Origin: Acidobacteriota bacterium
GTDB taxonomy: Bacteria > Actinomycetota > Acidimicrobiia > Acidimicrobiales > UBA8190
Direction of reading: 5' to 3'
Length of the DNA: 24,034 nt
Assembly (NCBI GenBank): GCA_028872975.1
Contig: JAGWNV010000004.1
Coordinates: 1 to 24,034 of the forward strand
Positions 1-7,150 of this stretch are shown piece by piece (position 1 is the first letter of the stretch; each line of letters opens with the position of its first letter). Below the pieces are notes generated by a model. It was not told the origin of the DNA. It worked only from the letters and a program-made list of their open reading frames with translations, and did not search any database. A program made the position numbers and the translations under genes.

Positions 1-50
1 ATGCCGAAGAAGGCGGCCACGCCGAGCAGGAACAGCGCTTCGATCCGCAC
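1..50 (-). CDS. ctaF: Cytochrome c oxidase subunit IV (CtaF), N-terminal fragment
   Basis: Only the first 16 codons are in the window; the gene runs off the left edge. The readable start is MRIEALFLLGVAAFFG, the opening of a first membrane helix. It matches the usual beginning of the small actinobacterial oxidase subunit IV, which follows ctaD in this phylum. The start is GTG at 50-48. A perfect AGGAGG at 63-58 overlaps the ctaD stop codon and sits 7 nt before this GTG, so the gene is almost certainly co-translated with ctaD. The subunit is a small membrane protein of the aa3 oxidase with a structural role. Identification rests on a short stretch plus gene order. Confidence 0.72.
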   Translation of the reverse strand, partial: MRIEALFLLGVAAFFG

Positions 51-61
51 GAAGAGTCCTC

Positions 62-1777
62 CTAGTCCGCGGCGCTGCCGGCGGTCCGGTCGGCCCCGGT
101 GCCGAGCCGCCCGTGGCCGTTTCCTCCGTGGCGGATGGTGACGGCGTCGGGGTGGTGGAAGTCCCACACGGGACGCTCCGAGCGCACCGGGGGGAGCTTG
201 GTGAAGTTGTGGTGCGCCGGCGGCGAGGTGGCGAACCACTCGAGGGCATGGGCGTCCCAGGGGTTGTCCCCGGCCGCCACCGGCTTGCGCCACGACACCC
301 ACAGGTTGGCCAGGAAGAAGAGGAACGAGACGCCGATGATGTAGGCGCCGATGGTCGACACGACGTTGAGGGGCTGCCAGCCCAGGTCGGCCGGGTAGGT
401 GGCGATGCGCCGGGGCATGCCCTTCAGGCCGAGGTCGTACTGGGGCAGGAAGGTCACCCAGAATCCGATGAAGAGCAGCCAGAAGTGCCACTTGCCGAGG
501 GCTTCGTTGTACATCCGGCCGAAGAACTTCGGGTACCAGAAGTAGAAGCCGGCGAAGCCGGCGAACACGGCGCTTCCGAAGAGCACCTGGTGGAAGTGGG
601 CCACCACGAAGTAGGTGTCGTGGGTGGCGAAGTCGATGGGGGGCATGGCCAGCATGACCCCGGTCAGGCCCCCCATGAGGAAGGCGAAGAGGAATCCCAC
701 CGAGAACAGCATCGTCGTGTTGAAGACGAGCGACCCCCGCCACATGGTGCCGATCCAGTTGAAGAACTTGATGCCCGTGGGGACGGCGATGAGGAGCGAC
801 AGCAGGGAGAAGAAGGGGAGGAGCACCGTCCCGGTGGTGAACATATGGTGCGCCCACACCCCCGTGGACAGCGCCGCGATGGCCATGGTGGCGAAGACCA
901 TGCCCTTGTAGCCGAAGAGGGGCTTGCGGGAGAACACCGGGATGGTCTCGGTCACGATGCCGAAGTAGGGCAGGGCCAGGATGTAGACCTCGGGATGGCC
1001 GAAGAACCAGAAGAGGTTCTGGTAAAGCACGGGAACCCCACCACCGGACACCGAGTAGATGTGGGTGCCGAAGTGTCGGTCGCAGAACAGGAAGACCATC
1101 GCCGCGGTGAGGACCGGGAAGGCGATCAGGATGAGGATGGCCGTCACCAGCATGTTCCAGGTGAAGATGGGCATCCGGAACATGGTCATCCCCGGTGCCC
1201 GCAGGTAGAAGATGGTGGTGACGAGGTTCACGCCGGTGAAGATGGCCGAGAACCCGGTGAGGCCCAGGGAGAGGATCCACAGGTCGCCCCCGCTGCCGGG
1301 GGAGAAGGCCACCGAGGACAGCGGGGCGTAGGCGACCCAGCCGAACGCCGCTGCCCCACCGGTCACCATGAAACCGAGGAGCATGGTGATCGACCCGCTC
1401 AGGTACAGCCAGTAGGAGAGGGCGTTCAGGCGGGGGAAGGCCATGTCGGGGGCCCCCACCTGGAGCGGGCAGATGTAGTTGGCCAGGCCCCCGAAGGCGA
1501 AGGGCCCGGCGAACAGGTACAGCATCAGGCTGCCGTGCATGGTGAACAGCTCGTTGAACTGCTGCGGGCTCACCACCGCCCCGCTGGGGCTCGTGAGCTG
1601 GGCCCGCACCACGAGGGCCATGATCCCGGCGAAGAAGAACATGACGAGCGACGTGACGATGTAGTTCATCCCGATCACCTTGTGATCGGTGCTCGTCATC
1701 CACTTGAGGATCCCGGTGGGCCCGCCGTGGTGCTCGGGCTCGTGGTGGACGACTGGTCGTTCGGCGAGGACGGTCAT
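62..1777 (-). CDS. ctaD: Cytochrome c oxidase subunit I (aa3 type)
   Basis: Catalytic membrane subunit of the haem-copper terminal oxidase, reducing O2 to water and pumping protons. The 571-residue length fits the family, with about twelve membrane helices. All metal ligands are visible: H81 (FTMHGS) and H396 for haem a, H394 for haem a3, and H261, H310 and H311 for CuB. The HPEVY motif (261-265) supplies the E263 proton-channel glutamate and the Y265 cross-linked to H261. The D-channel entry motif GAPDMAFPR is at 108-116. The start is ATG at 1777, 19 nt after the ctaC stop, with only a weak purine-rich ribosome site. It sits in the order ctaC-ctaD-ctaF. The extra C-terminal tail after the last helix is hydrophilic and rich in His and Gly. 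Confidence 0.97.
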   Translation of the reverse strand: MTVLAERPVVHHEPEHHGGPTGILKWMTSTDHKVIGMNYIVTSLVMFFFAGIMALVVRAQLTSPSGAVVSPQQFNELFTMHGSLMLYLFAGPFAFGGLANYICPLQVGAPDMAFPRLNALSYWLYLSGSITMLLGFMVTGGAAAFGWVAYAPLSSVAFSPGSGGDLWILSLGLTGFSAIFTGVNLVTTIFYLRAPGMTMFRMPIFTWNMLVTAILILIAFPVLTAAMVFLFCDRHFGTHIYSVSGGGVPVLYQNLFWFFGHPEVYILALPYFGIVTETIPVFSRKPLFGYKGMVFATMAIAALSTGVWAHHMFTTGTVLLPFFSLLSLLIAVPTGIKFFNWIGTMWRGSLVFNTTMLFSVGFLFAFLMGGLTGVMLAMPPIDFATHDTYFVVAHFHQVLFGSAVFAGFAGFYFWYPKFFGRMYNEALGKWHFWLLFIGFWVTFLPQYDLGLKGMPRRIATYPADLGWQPLNVVSTIGAYIIGVSFLFFLANLWVSWRKPVAAGDNPWDAHALEWFATSPPAHHNFTKLPPVRSERPVWDFHHPDAVTIRHGGNGHGRLGTGADRTAGSAAD

Positions 1778-1796
1778 GGGCGGTCGTGCTCCGTGC

Positions 1797-2645
1797 CTAC
1801 TGGGTGCTGCTGGCGGTGGGGTGCTGGGACGACTGCTCCGAGGACAGCCAGGCCTGGAAGGCGGCCGGAGGCATGGCCACGACGTGGAAGAGCATGAGCG
1901 AGTGGTACAGGCCGCAGAACTGGGCGCACTGGGCCCGGTAGACGCCGGGCTTGTCCACGGTGAAGTCGAACTCGTTCAGCACCCCCGGCTGGGCGTAGCG
2001 GGAGAAGTTGAACTCCGGCACGTAGAAGCCGTGGACCACGTCGCGTGACCGCAGCTCGATCCTGGCCGTCTGGCCGGCGGGGAGGACGAGGCCGGGGCCG
2101 AGGCACCACTGGGCCGGGTGGCAGGCCGGGCCCGAGACGCCCTGGGGGCCCACCGGGTCGGGGTCGGTGGTGGTGCCCGCCTGGATCACCACGTGGTGGG
2201 AGGGGTAGTCGAACTCCCAGCCCCACTGGAAGGCGTAGACGTCCACGACGGTGGCCGGGTGGCTCACGACGGCGTCGACGCTGTTCTCGGTCACGACGGT
2301 GAAGCCGAAGAGGACGAGGACGATGAGGACCGGGACGATCGTGTAGGTGATCTCGAGGGGGATGTGGTACTGGAACTGCCGGGGCATGTCCTCCGACCGG
2401 CGCCGGTAGCGGACCACCGACCACAGGATGAGCCCTCCGACGAGGACGCCCACCACGATGGCGGCGATGAAGGTCCCGGCGTAGAGCTGGAACTCGTCCC
2501 GGCCCTGGGCCGTCGAGCCCCGGAAGCCCAGGAAGGTGGGCAGCTGGCAGCCCCCGAGAACCACCGGCAGGGCGGCGGCGGTGAGGGCGAGCAGGATGCG
2601 CCGGCGGCGCCCGGCCAGGACCGGGCGGGCAGTCGGGGCGTGCAC
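1797..2645 (-). CDS. ctaC: Cytochrome c oxidase subunit II with CuA centre, lipoprotein-like N terminus
   Basis: Accepts electrons from cytochrome c at CuA and passes them to subunit I. With a GTG start at 2645 it has 282 residues. A basic stretch (RRRR, 13-16) and hydrophobic segment end in a lipobox LGGC (C33), suggesting signal-peptidase II processing. Two membrane helices follow (about 54-77 and 98-118). The CuA domain has H205, C240, C244, H248 and M251 (CAQFCGLYHSLM), so CuA is intact. An insertion around 158-190 carries an extra pair, C175 and C181. The frame stays open far upstream inside the neighbouring hydrolase, but that is an antisense-type shadow: the signal peptide and the TAAGGT hexamer 8 nt before GTG support this start. 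Confidence 0.94.
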   Translation of the reverse strand: MHAPTARPVLAGRRRRILLALTAAALPVVLGGCQLPTFLGFRGSTAQGRDEFQLYAGTFIAAIVVGVLVGGLILWSVVRYRRRSEDMPRQFQYHIPLEITYTIVPVLIVLVLFGFTVVTENSVDAVVSHPATVVDVYAFQWGWEFDYPSHHVVIQAGTTTDPDPVGPQGVSGPACHPAQWCLGPGLVLPAGQTARIELRSRDVVHGFYVPEFNFSRYAQPGVLNEFDFTVDKPGVYRAQCAQFCGLYHSLMLFHVVAMPPAAFQAWLSSEQSSQHPTASSTQ

Positions 2646-2653
2646 GGCAGGCG

Positions 2654-2659
2654 ACCTTA
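2654..2659 (-). promoter_or_regulatory. Candidate -10 box of ctaC (leaderless or very short leader)
   Basis: TAAGGT on the minus strand ends 8 nt before the ctaC GTG. It fits the actinobacterial TANNNT -10 pattern in the 65-nt gap after the hydrolase gene. No clear -35 is visible. Confidence 0.4.
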
Positions 2660-2710
2660 GCCAACGGTGCGCGCCCGGTAGTAGTTGGCGGCGAGGCCCG
2701 GGTCGCCCTG

Positions 2711-4018
2711 TCAGGAGGCCTCGGGCGCGTCCCCGTCGGCCCTGGTCGCCGACTCGCGGGCGGCCCAGTTGAAGACGCCCTTGGCCATGGTCGAGGTGGC
2801 GCGGCGGGCGGCCGCCCCGAACACGGCGGCCCGCACCCGCTGGACACCGGTGTCCTCGGGGGCGGCGAGCGCGGCGAGCTCGGCCAGGTGGCAGGCGACC
2901 CGCATGGACTGCTCCTCGCCGTCGCCGTCCCCTCCGCCCGATGCCAGCGTCTCGGCGCGCCCGGCCAGCACGGCGGGGCCGCCGGCCAGGGCGGCGAGCT
3001 CGGCGGCCAGGGAGGCCTCGGGGGCCGGCTTGAGCGAGGCCGGGTTCCCGTCCCACCACCCGCCGTAGAGCCGCCACAGGTTCCGAACCACGAACTCGGG
3101 CTCGTCGTAGACGGGCTGGAGATACGGCCGGTCCATGAGGGCGGCGGGAGGCCGGACGCTGTGGAGGACCTCGTCCAGCCGGGCGCCGGCGTTCATGAGG
3201 GCGAGGGTCTGGTCGACGAGGGACTCGAGCAGCTCGGCGGTGTCGGTGAGGGCCTGGCGGACCCGCCCGGCCCCGACGACGGGGAAGCCGTGGCCGGGGA
3301 GGAGCACCTCGGGCTCGAGGGCCAGCATCTCCCGGAGGGCGTCCGCCCACTCCTTCGGATACCGCTGGACCTTCTGGGGGTTCCCGGCATTGGGGGAGGC
3401 CCAGATGAAGAGGTCCCCGCAGCACAGCACCCGGTGGTGGGGCACCCAGGTCCAGGTGTGGTCGTCGGTCTCGCCCCGGGCGTGGTGGAGCTCGAAGCCC
3501 AGGCCGCCGACCTCGAGGTCGAGCCGCTCGGCGTAGGTTCGGTCGGGGTAGCGGTACTCGGTGGGCCACCGCAGGCCGGGGACGCCGAACTGCCGCTGGT
3601 TGATCACCTCGTTGTAGCCGGCGGTGGCCACGTAGCGGTCGAAGCGGGCGGGGAGGGCCTGGTGGGCGACCACCTCGGGGGCCGGCCAGCCCCGCGCCTG
3701 CGCCTCGGCCTCCCACACCGGCACCCCGAAGACGTGGTCGATGTGGCCATGGGAGTAGACGGCGGTGTGGAGCCGCGCCGGCGACCATCCCCGGAGCGTG
3801 CCGTGCACGGCCTCGGCCACGAAGCTCGAGCCGGTGTCGACGAGCACGAGGCCGTCGCCGGTGGCGAAGGCCGAGACGTTGGCGAAGGAGGGGAGAAAGG
3901 CGACGCCGTCGCCCACCTCGGCCAGTCCGCCGAGGTAGCCGCTCACCGGGTGCTGCGAGGCGATGTCGATCTCGCCGCGCCAGAGCCGGTCGGCGATCTC
4001 CAGCACGTCGTCGGTCAC
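2711..4018 (-). CDS. Metallo-beta-lactamase-fold hydrolase, alkyl sulfatase-like
   Basis: A 435-residue zinc hydrolase. The metal-binding signature H90-G-H92-I-D94-H95 lies in SHGHIDH. Further likely ligands are E183 (GETDDHT), D202 (GDLF) and H243 (PGHG). The segment GYNEVINQRQFG (134-145) and the C-terminal YGGWWDGNPASLKP (318-331) are hallmarks of the alkyl sulfatase group, the latter belonging to its dimerisation domain. Family members cleave sulfate esters, but many relatives have other substrates, so the reaction is not settled. No signal peptide is visible, so it is probably cytoplasmic. Secreted SdsA1-type enzymes are longer and end in an SCP2-like domain; here the protein stops soon after the dimerisation region. 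The GTG start has GGGAGG 5 nt upstream. Confidence 0.88.
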   Translation of the reverse strand: MTDDVLEIADRLWRGEIDIASQHPVSGYLGGLAEVGDGVAFLPSFANVSAFATGDGLVLVDTGSSFVAEAVHGTLRGWSPARLHTAVYSHGHIDHVFGVPVWEAEAQARGWPAPEVVAHQALPARFDRYVATAGYNEVINQRQFGVPGLRWPTEYRYPDRTYAERLDLEVGGLGFELHHARGETDDHTWTWVPHHRVLCCGDLFIWASPNAGNPQKVQRYPKEWADALREMLALEPEVLLPGHGFPVVGAGRVRQALTDTAELLESLVDQTLALMNAGARLDEVLHSVRPPAALMDRPYLQPVYDEPEFVVRNLWRLYGGWWDGNPASLKPAPEASLAAELAALAGGPAVLAGRAETLASGGGDGDGEEQSMRVACHLAELAALAAPEDTGVQRVRAAVFGAAARRATSTMAKGVFNWAARESATRADGDAPEAS

Positions 4019-4045
4019 GAGGCCCTCCCGGCTCGGCAGCGTCCG

Positions 4046-4051
4046 AGCCTA
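4046..4051 (-). promoter_or_regulatory. Candidate -10 box upstream of the MBL-fold hydrolase
   Basis: TAGGCT on the minus strand, 27 nt before the GTG start at 4018. The ten-base context GTAGGCTCGG recurs exactly before the phosphoesterase gene at about 22513-22522, supporting use as a housekeeping -10 element. No good -35 is seen. Confidence 0.35.
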
Positions 4052-4065
4052 CGGCCCCGCCTCGT

Positions 4066-4078
4066 CCCCGGTGCGGGG
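4066..4078 (-). terminator. Short GC hairpin just after tatA
   Basis: CCCCG, 3-nt loop, CGGGG, starting 4 nt after the tatA TAA stop on the minus strand. There is no T-tract, so it would be a U-less terminator at best. In DNA this GC-rich a 5-bp stem can arise by chance. Confidence 0.27.
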
Positions 4079-4082
4079 TGCC

Positions 4083-4313
4083 TTACGGGGTCGAGTCGGT
4101 GCTACTCGGGCTCGGCGCCGGCCCGGAGTCCTTCGCCGGACCCTCGGTGAGGCCGCCGGCGCCCTCTGCGACGCCCTTCTTGAATTCCGAGTGGGCGCTG
4201 CCCAGGGAACGTGCCAGCTTCGGCAGCTGGCTCCCGCCGAAGACCAGCGCCACCACGATGAGGACGATCAAGATGTCGTAGCCACCGAAAACGTCAGCGA
4301 AGACTGGGTGCAC
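4083..4313 (-). CDS. tatA: Sec-independent (Tat) translocase subunit TatA/TatE family
   Basis: Forms the pore-like oligomer of the twin-arginine export system in the inner membrane. With the GTG start at 4313 it has 76 residues: a short N terminus, one membrane helix (about 13-26), the hinge and amphipathic helix FGGSQLPKLARSLG (25-38), F44 in SEFKKG, and a charged Ser/Pro-rich tail. This is the normal TatA plan. The frame could be extended to a TTG at 4370, but that adds a hydrophilic stretch before the helix, unlike TatA. The purine-rich GGGAAGAG ahead of 4313 and the TAGGCT box at 4375-4370 also favour the shorter form. No tatC is nearby, so it is a stand-alone copy. Confidence 0.9.
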   Translation of the reverse strand: MHPVFADVFGGYDILIVLIVVALVFGGSQLPKLARSLGSAHSEFKKGVAEGAGGLTEGPAKDSGPAPSPSSTDSTP

Positions 4314-4369
4314 GGCGCTCTTCCCTTCTTCTCCCCGCCTTTGACGGGGACCCGCACCTGAGGTCTCCA

Positions 4370-4375
4370 AGCCTA
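4370..4375 (-). promoter_or_regulatory. Candidate -10 box of tatA
   Basis: TAGGCT on the minus strand about 56 nt upstream of the chosen GTG. A start here gives a leader of roughly 50 nt containing a small CCCCG/CGGGG hairpin (about 4333-4349) and the ribosome site. It would place the alternative TTG start outside the transcript. Confidence 0.35.
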
Positions 4376-4407
4376 GACCCGCCGGCCCGAACCGCCCCCG
4401 TCGCCTC

Positions 4408-4824
4408 TCAGCCGGCCAGGAAGACCCCCATGACCAAGGCGGCCACCGACGAGGTCCCCGCCACCGCGCCCCAGACGGCGAGGGCCCGGCGGCTGCGGGT
4501 CCTGGTGTGGAGCCCCGCCGCCAGGCCGGACAGGAGCACCACGGCGATCTTGGCCCCGAGCACGGCCTGCCAGGCCCCGTGGGCGTCCGAGCCCACCGCC
4601 CCCACGTTCCAGACGCCGGTGGCCAGGAGGACCGCGTAGGCGGGCCACTGGAGGCGGGCGAAGGCCCGGGCCAGGGTGCGGGGGGCCTCGGGCCCCACCT
4701 TCCGGGCGGCGGGCACGAGGCCGGCCAGGGTCACCTGCCCGCCCACCCAGACGGCGGCGGCGAGGACGTGGAGCGACAGGCGGAGCCCGTCGAGGGCGCC
4801 GGCCAGGTGGGCGGTGCCGAGCAC
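4408..4824 (-). CDS. CopD-like four-helix membrane protein
   Basis: A 138-residue integral membrane protein with about four helices (roughly 12-37, 56-75, 86-104, 113-137). The first has the pattern SLHVLAAAVWVGGQVTLAGL, typical of CopD/DUF2269-type proteins, where the His and the W-x-G-G turn are conserved. Some relatives take part in copper uptake; others are simply called hypothetical membrane proteins. It is the last gene of the long minus-strand operon, starting (GTG 4824) only 14 nt after the enoyl-CoA hydratase stop. No clear Shine-Dalgarno sequence is seen, so translation may be coupled. Placement near the oxidase genes makes a copper-related role thinkable, but this is inference. Confidence 0.72.
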   Translation of the reverse strand: MLGTAHLAGALDGLRLSLHVLAAAVWVGGQVTLAGLVPAARKVGPEAPRTLARAFARLQWPAYAVLLATGVWNVGAVGSDAHGAWQAVLGAKIAVVLLSGLAAGLHTRTRSRRALAVWGAVAGTSSVAALVMGVFLAG

Positions 4825-4838
4825 GGGGCCGGCGGCGG

Positions 4839-5606
4839 CTACTTGCCCTGCCAGTTGGGGGCGCGCTTCTCGGCGAAGGCGACGGCACCCTCCATGGCGT
4901 CGGCCGAGGTGAAGATGTCGGAGAAGGTGCTGTCGTTGAGCCCCCAGGCGTCCTTCTCGGCGAGATCGGCGCTCTCGAGCATGACCCGCTTCGAGTAGCG
5001 GACGGCGAGCGGGGCGTTGGCGGCGATCTGCTCGGCCAGCGACACCGCCTCCTCGAGGACCGTCGCCCCCGGGACGACGCGGTTCACGAGGCCGACGGCC
5101 AGCGCCCGGGCGGCGTCGATGGGCTCCCCGGTGAGGGCCAGCTCGAGGGCCACGGCCCGGGGGATGCGGCGGGGGAGCCGGAGCAGCCCCCCGGCGCCGG
5201 CGATGAGCCCCCGCTTCACCTCGGGGACGCCGAAGATGGCGTGGTCGGCGGCTACCACCAGGTCGCAGGAGAGCATGATCTCGCAGCCGCCCGCCAGGGC
5301 CGGGCCGTTCACGGCGGCGATGAGGGGCTTGGGGAACGACCGGCGGGTGACGCTGGCGAAGCCGTTGGCGTCGATGATGCCCGCCCCCTGACCCGAGGCG
5401 AACGCCTTCAGGTCCATGCCGGCCGAGAAGGACTTGTCCCCGCTGCCGGTGAGGACGACGACCCAGCAGCCGTCGTCCTCGGCCAGCTCGTCGAGCGCGG
5501 CGCCCATGGCGGCGGTCACGTCGCCGTTGATGGCGTTCCTCGCTTCGGGCCGGTTGATGGTGAGGATCTCGACCCGACCCCGCCGCTCACGCTCGACTGC
5601 GGACAT
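4839..5606 (-). CDS. Enoyl-CoA hydratase/isomerase (crotonase) family protein
   Basis: 255 residues, the normal length for a single-domain crotonase. The oxyanion-hole segments FSAGMDLKAF (60-69) and LAGG (104-107) are present. Both glutamates of classical enoyl-CoA hydratases are retained, E109 (AGGCE) and E129 (GVPEVKRG), so a true hydratase activity on enoyl-CoA thioesters is plausible. The specific substrate is unknown. The ATG at 5606 has GGAAGGAG about 6 nt upstream. It lies 63 nt after the thiolase-like gene and just before the CopD-like gene, all on the minus strand. Its presence with acyl-CoA dehydrogenase, thiolase-like protein and aldehyde dehydrogenase suggests a beta-oxidation-like route. 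Confidence 0.92.
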   Translation of the reverse strand: MSAVERERRGRVEILTINRPEARNAINGDVTAAMGAALDELAEDDGCWVVVLTGSGDKSFSAGMDLKAFASGQGAGIIDANGFASVTRRSFPKPLIAAVNGPALAGGCEIMLSCDLVVAADHAIFGVPEVKRGLIAGAGGLLRLPRRIPRAVALELALTGEPIDAARALAVGLVNRVVPGATVLEEAVSLAEQIAANAPLAVRYSKRVMLESADLAEKDAWGLNDSTFSDIFTSADAMEGAVAFAEKRAPNWQGK

Positions 5607-5669
5607 GCCCGCTCCTTCCGGTGGTGTGCTCGTCGCCCCTGGCTCGGGCGAGTCTGTCCCGCGCGGCCC

Positions 5670-7130
5670 TCAGCCGGCCAGGCGGAACCGGGGCAGTGGC
5701 CCCGTGAGGGTGATCCGCCGTCCCACCAGGTCCTGGCCGGCCAGGCTCCCGAGCTGGTCCTCCTCGGCGGCGGCGGCGATCTGGCGGCCGTCGGGGAGCC
5801 GGGCGATGACCGGGGCCGCCGTCGGGGCCCCGTCCCGGCCGGCCACGACGGTGCCGGCCACGACGGTGGCGGCGCCCAGGGCGTCGGAGGCGATCTCGAC
5901 GGCGCCGGCGTCGATGGCGGCCTGGGCGGCGGCGGTGTCCCCCGGGCGCCAGCCGCGGGGGGGCGGGGCCGTGCCGTAGAGGCCCACGGCGTGCTTGGTG
6001 GCGTACCAGCCCAGTCCCGTCACGAGCCCGGTGCCCCCGGTGCGCCGCAGGCGTTCGGCCATGGTGGCGATGGCGTGGAGGGTGTAGTCGTTGCCGGGGC
6101 CGCCGAAGTAGGGCAGGCCCCCGGTGACGGTGAAGCCCCTGGCGTCGTCGAGACCGAGCCCGAGGGCGTCGGCGGCCATCTGCACGGCGCAGGGGAAGCA
6201 GGAGTAGAGGTCGAAGGCGGCCACGTCGTCGACGCCGGTCCCGGCCGCCTCCAGCGCGGCGCGGCCGGCGGCGGCGATGGCCGGGGAGGTGCCGGGGTCG
6301 GGTCGGGCCGTCGGGAACCAGACGTCGTTGGCCTCCGCCCCCGACAGGCAGAACACCGCACCTTCGTCCACCTTGGCCCGCCGGGCCACCCCCAGGGAGG
6401 TGACGAGGACGGCGGCGGCCTGGTCGACGCCGAGGACGGCGCACATCCGCTTGGGGTAGGGCTCGGCCACCAGGCGGTTGTCGGGGCCGAGCTCGGCGAG
6501 CTCCTCGGGGGTGCGCGGCGTCGGGAACCAGGCCGCCGGCTGGGCGGCGGCCACCGCCGTGAAGGGCGCCATGAGCGCACCGAGGGCGAGGCGCTGGGCG
6601 GCCGGGTCGCGACCGGCCCGGTGGGCGAGGACGCTCTCGAAGAGGGCGTAGACGTGCACGGGGGCGATGAGCCCGGCGTCGAGCTCGGCGCGCCCCACCC
6701 CGGCCCGGTCGTCGCCGACCACGGGGTCGGGCTCGAGCCCCTCGTCCTCGGGCTCGACGCCGGCCTCCAGGCCGAGCTTGGCCGACCGCTGCACCTCGGC
6801 CCCGGCCACGAGGGCCGCCGACAGCCGGCCGGCGGCGACGTCGGCGGCGGCCCGGTTGACGAGCCACTGCGGCGAGTTGCCCCCGATGGTGCTGACCTCG
6901 GTCCGCTGCGGCGCCAGCCCGAGCCGCCGGGCCAGGGCGGCGGCCGGGGCGGCGGGGACGGGCGAGAGCACGTGGACCACCGACACCTGCTCGACGGCCC
7001 GGGCCAGCCCCGGGGCGCCCGACAGGCAGGACTCGGCGGCGCGGGCCATGAGGGCCAGGGCCGACATGGGCCGGTCGCGCTCGGTGCACTGGCCCCAGGC
7101 CACGAGCACGGGGGTGCGGTCCTCGTCCAC
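5670..7130 (-). CDS. Thiolase-like protein with C-terminal add-on domain (TLP1-like), lacking canonical catalytic residues
   Basis: A 486-residue thiolase-superfamily protein. The N-terminal half keeps the fold signatures, including the segment where thiolases have the nucleophilic cysteine in CGSG. Here it reads IGGNSPQ (82-88), so that Cys is replaced by G83. The GHP histidine motif is replaced by FGGPGNDY (342-349), and the second cysteine region reads GLGWYATKH (372-380). Residues from about 408 form an extra C-terminal domain with a beta-rich pattern, as in mycobacterial thiolase-like protein 1. It may be a CoA-binding or non-canonical thiolase. The start is GTG 7130, 20 nt after the TetR stop, with a GAGG 9 nt upstream. 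Often labelled acetyl-CoA acetyltransferase, but that activity is doubtful here. Confidence 0.87.
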   Translation of the reverse strand: MDEDRTPVLVAWGQCTERDRPMSALALMARAAESCLSGAPGLARAVEQVSVVHVLSPVPAAPAAALARRLGLAPQRTEVSTIGGNSPQWLVNRAAADVAAGRLSAALVAGAEVQRSAKLGLEAGVEPEDEGLEPDPVVGDDRAGVGRAELDAGLIAPVHVYALFESVLAHRAGRDPAAQRLALGALMAPFTAVAAAQPAAWFPTPRTPEELAELGPDNRLVAEPYPKRMCAVLGVDQAAAVLVTSLGVARRAKVDEGAVFCLSGAEANDVWFPTARPDPGTSPAIAAAGRAALEAAGTGVDDVAAFDLYSCFPCAVQMAADALGLGLDDARGFTVTGGLPYFGGPGNDYTLHAIATMAERLRRTGGTGLVTGLGWYATKHAVGLYGTAPPPRGWRPGDTAAAQAAIDAGAVEIASDALGAATVVAGTVVAGRDGAPTAAPVIARLPDGRQIAAAAEEDQLGSLAGQDLVGRRITLTGPLPRFRLAG

Positions 7131-7150
7131 CGGGTCGGGCCTCGGGGCGC

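Noticed and set aside
113..1897. A 594-codon open frame on the plus strand opposite ctaD
   Set aside because: It is antisense to an unmistakable ctaD, has low-complexity Gly/Glu/His-rich translation and no recognisable motif. Very GC-rich DNA produces such frames by codon bias.
2646..3788. N-terminal extension of ctaC by about 380 codons
   Set aside because: It lies across the metallo-beta-lactamase-fold gene in another frame and is Arg/Pro/Gly-rich. The signal peptide, lipobox and -10-like box place the start at 2645.
4314..4370. Longer tatA from TTG 4370
   Set aside because: It would add 19 hydrophilic residues before the TatA helix and begin upstream of the likely transcription start.
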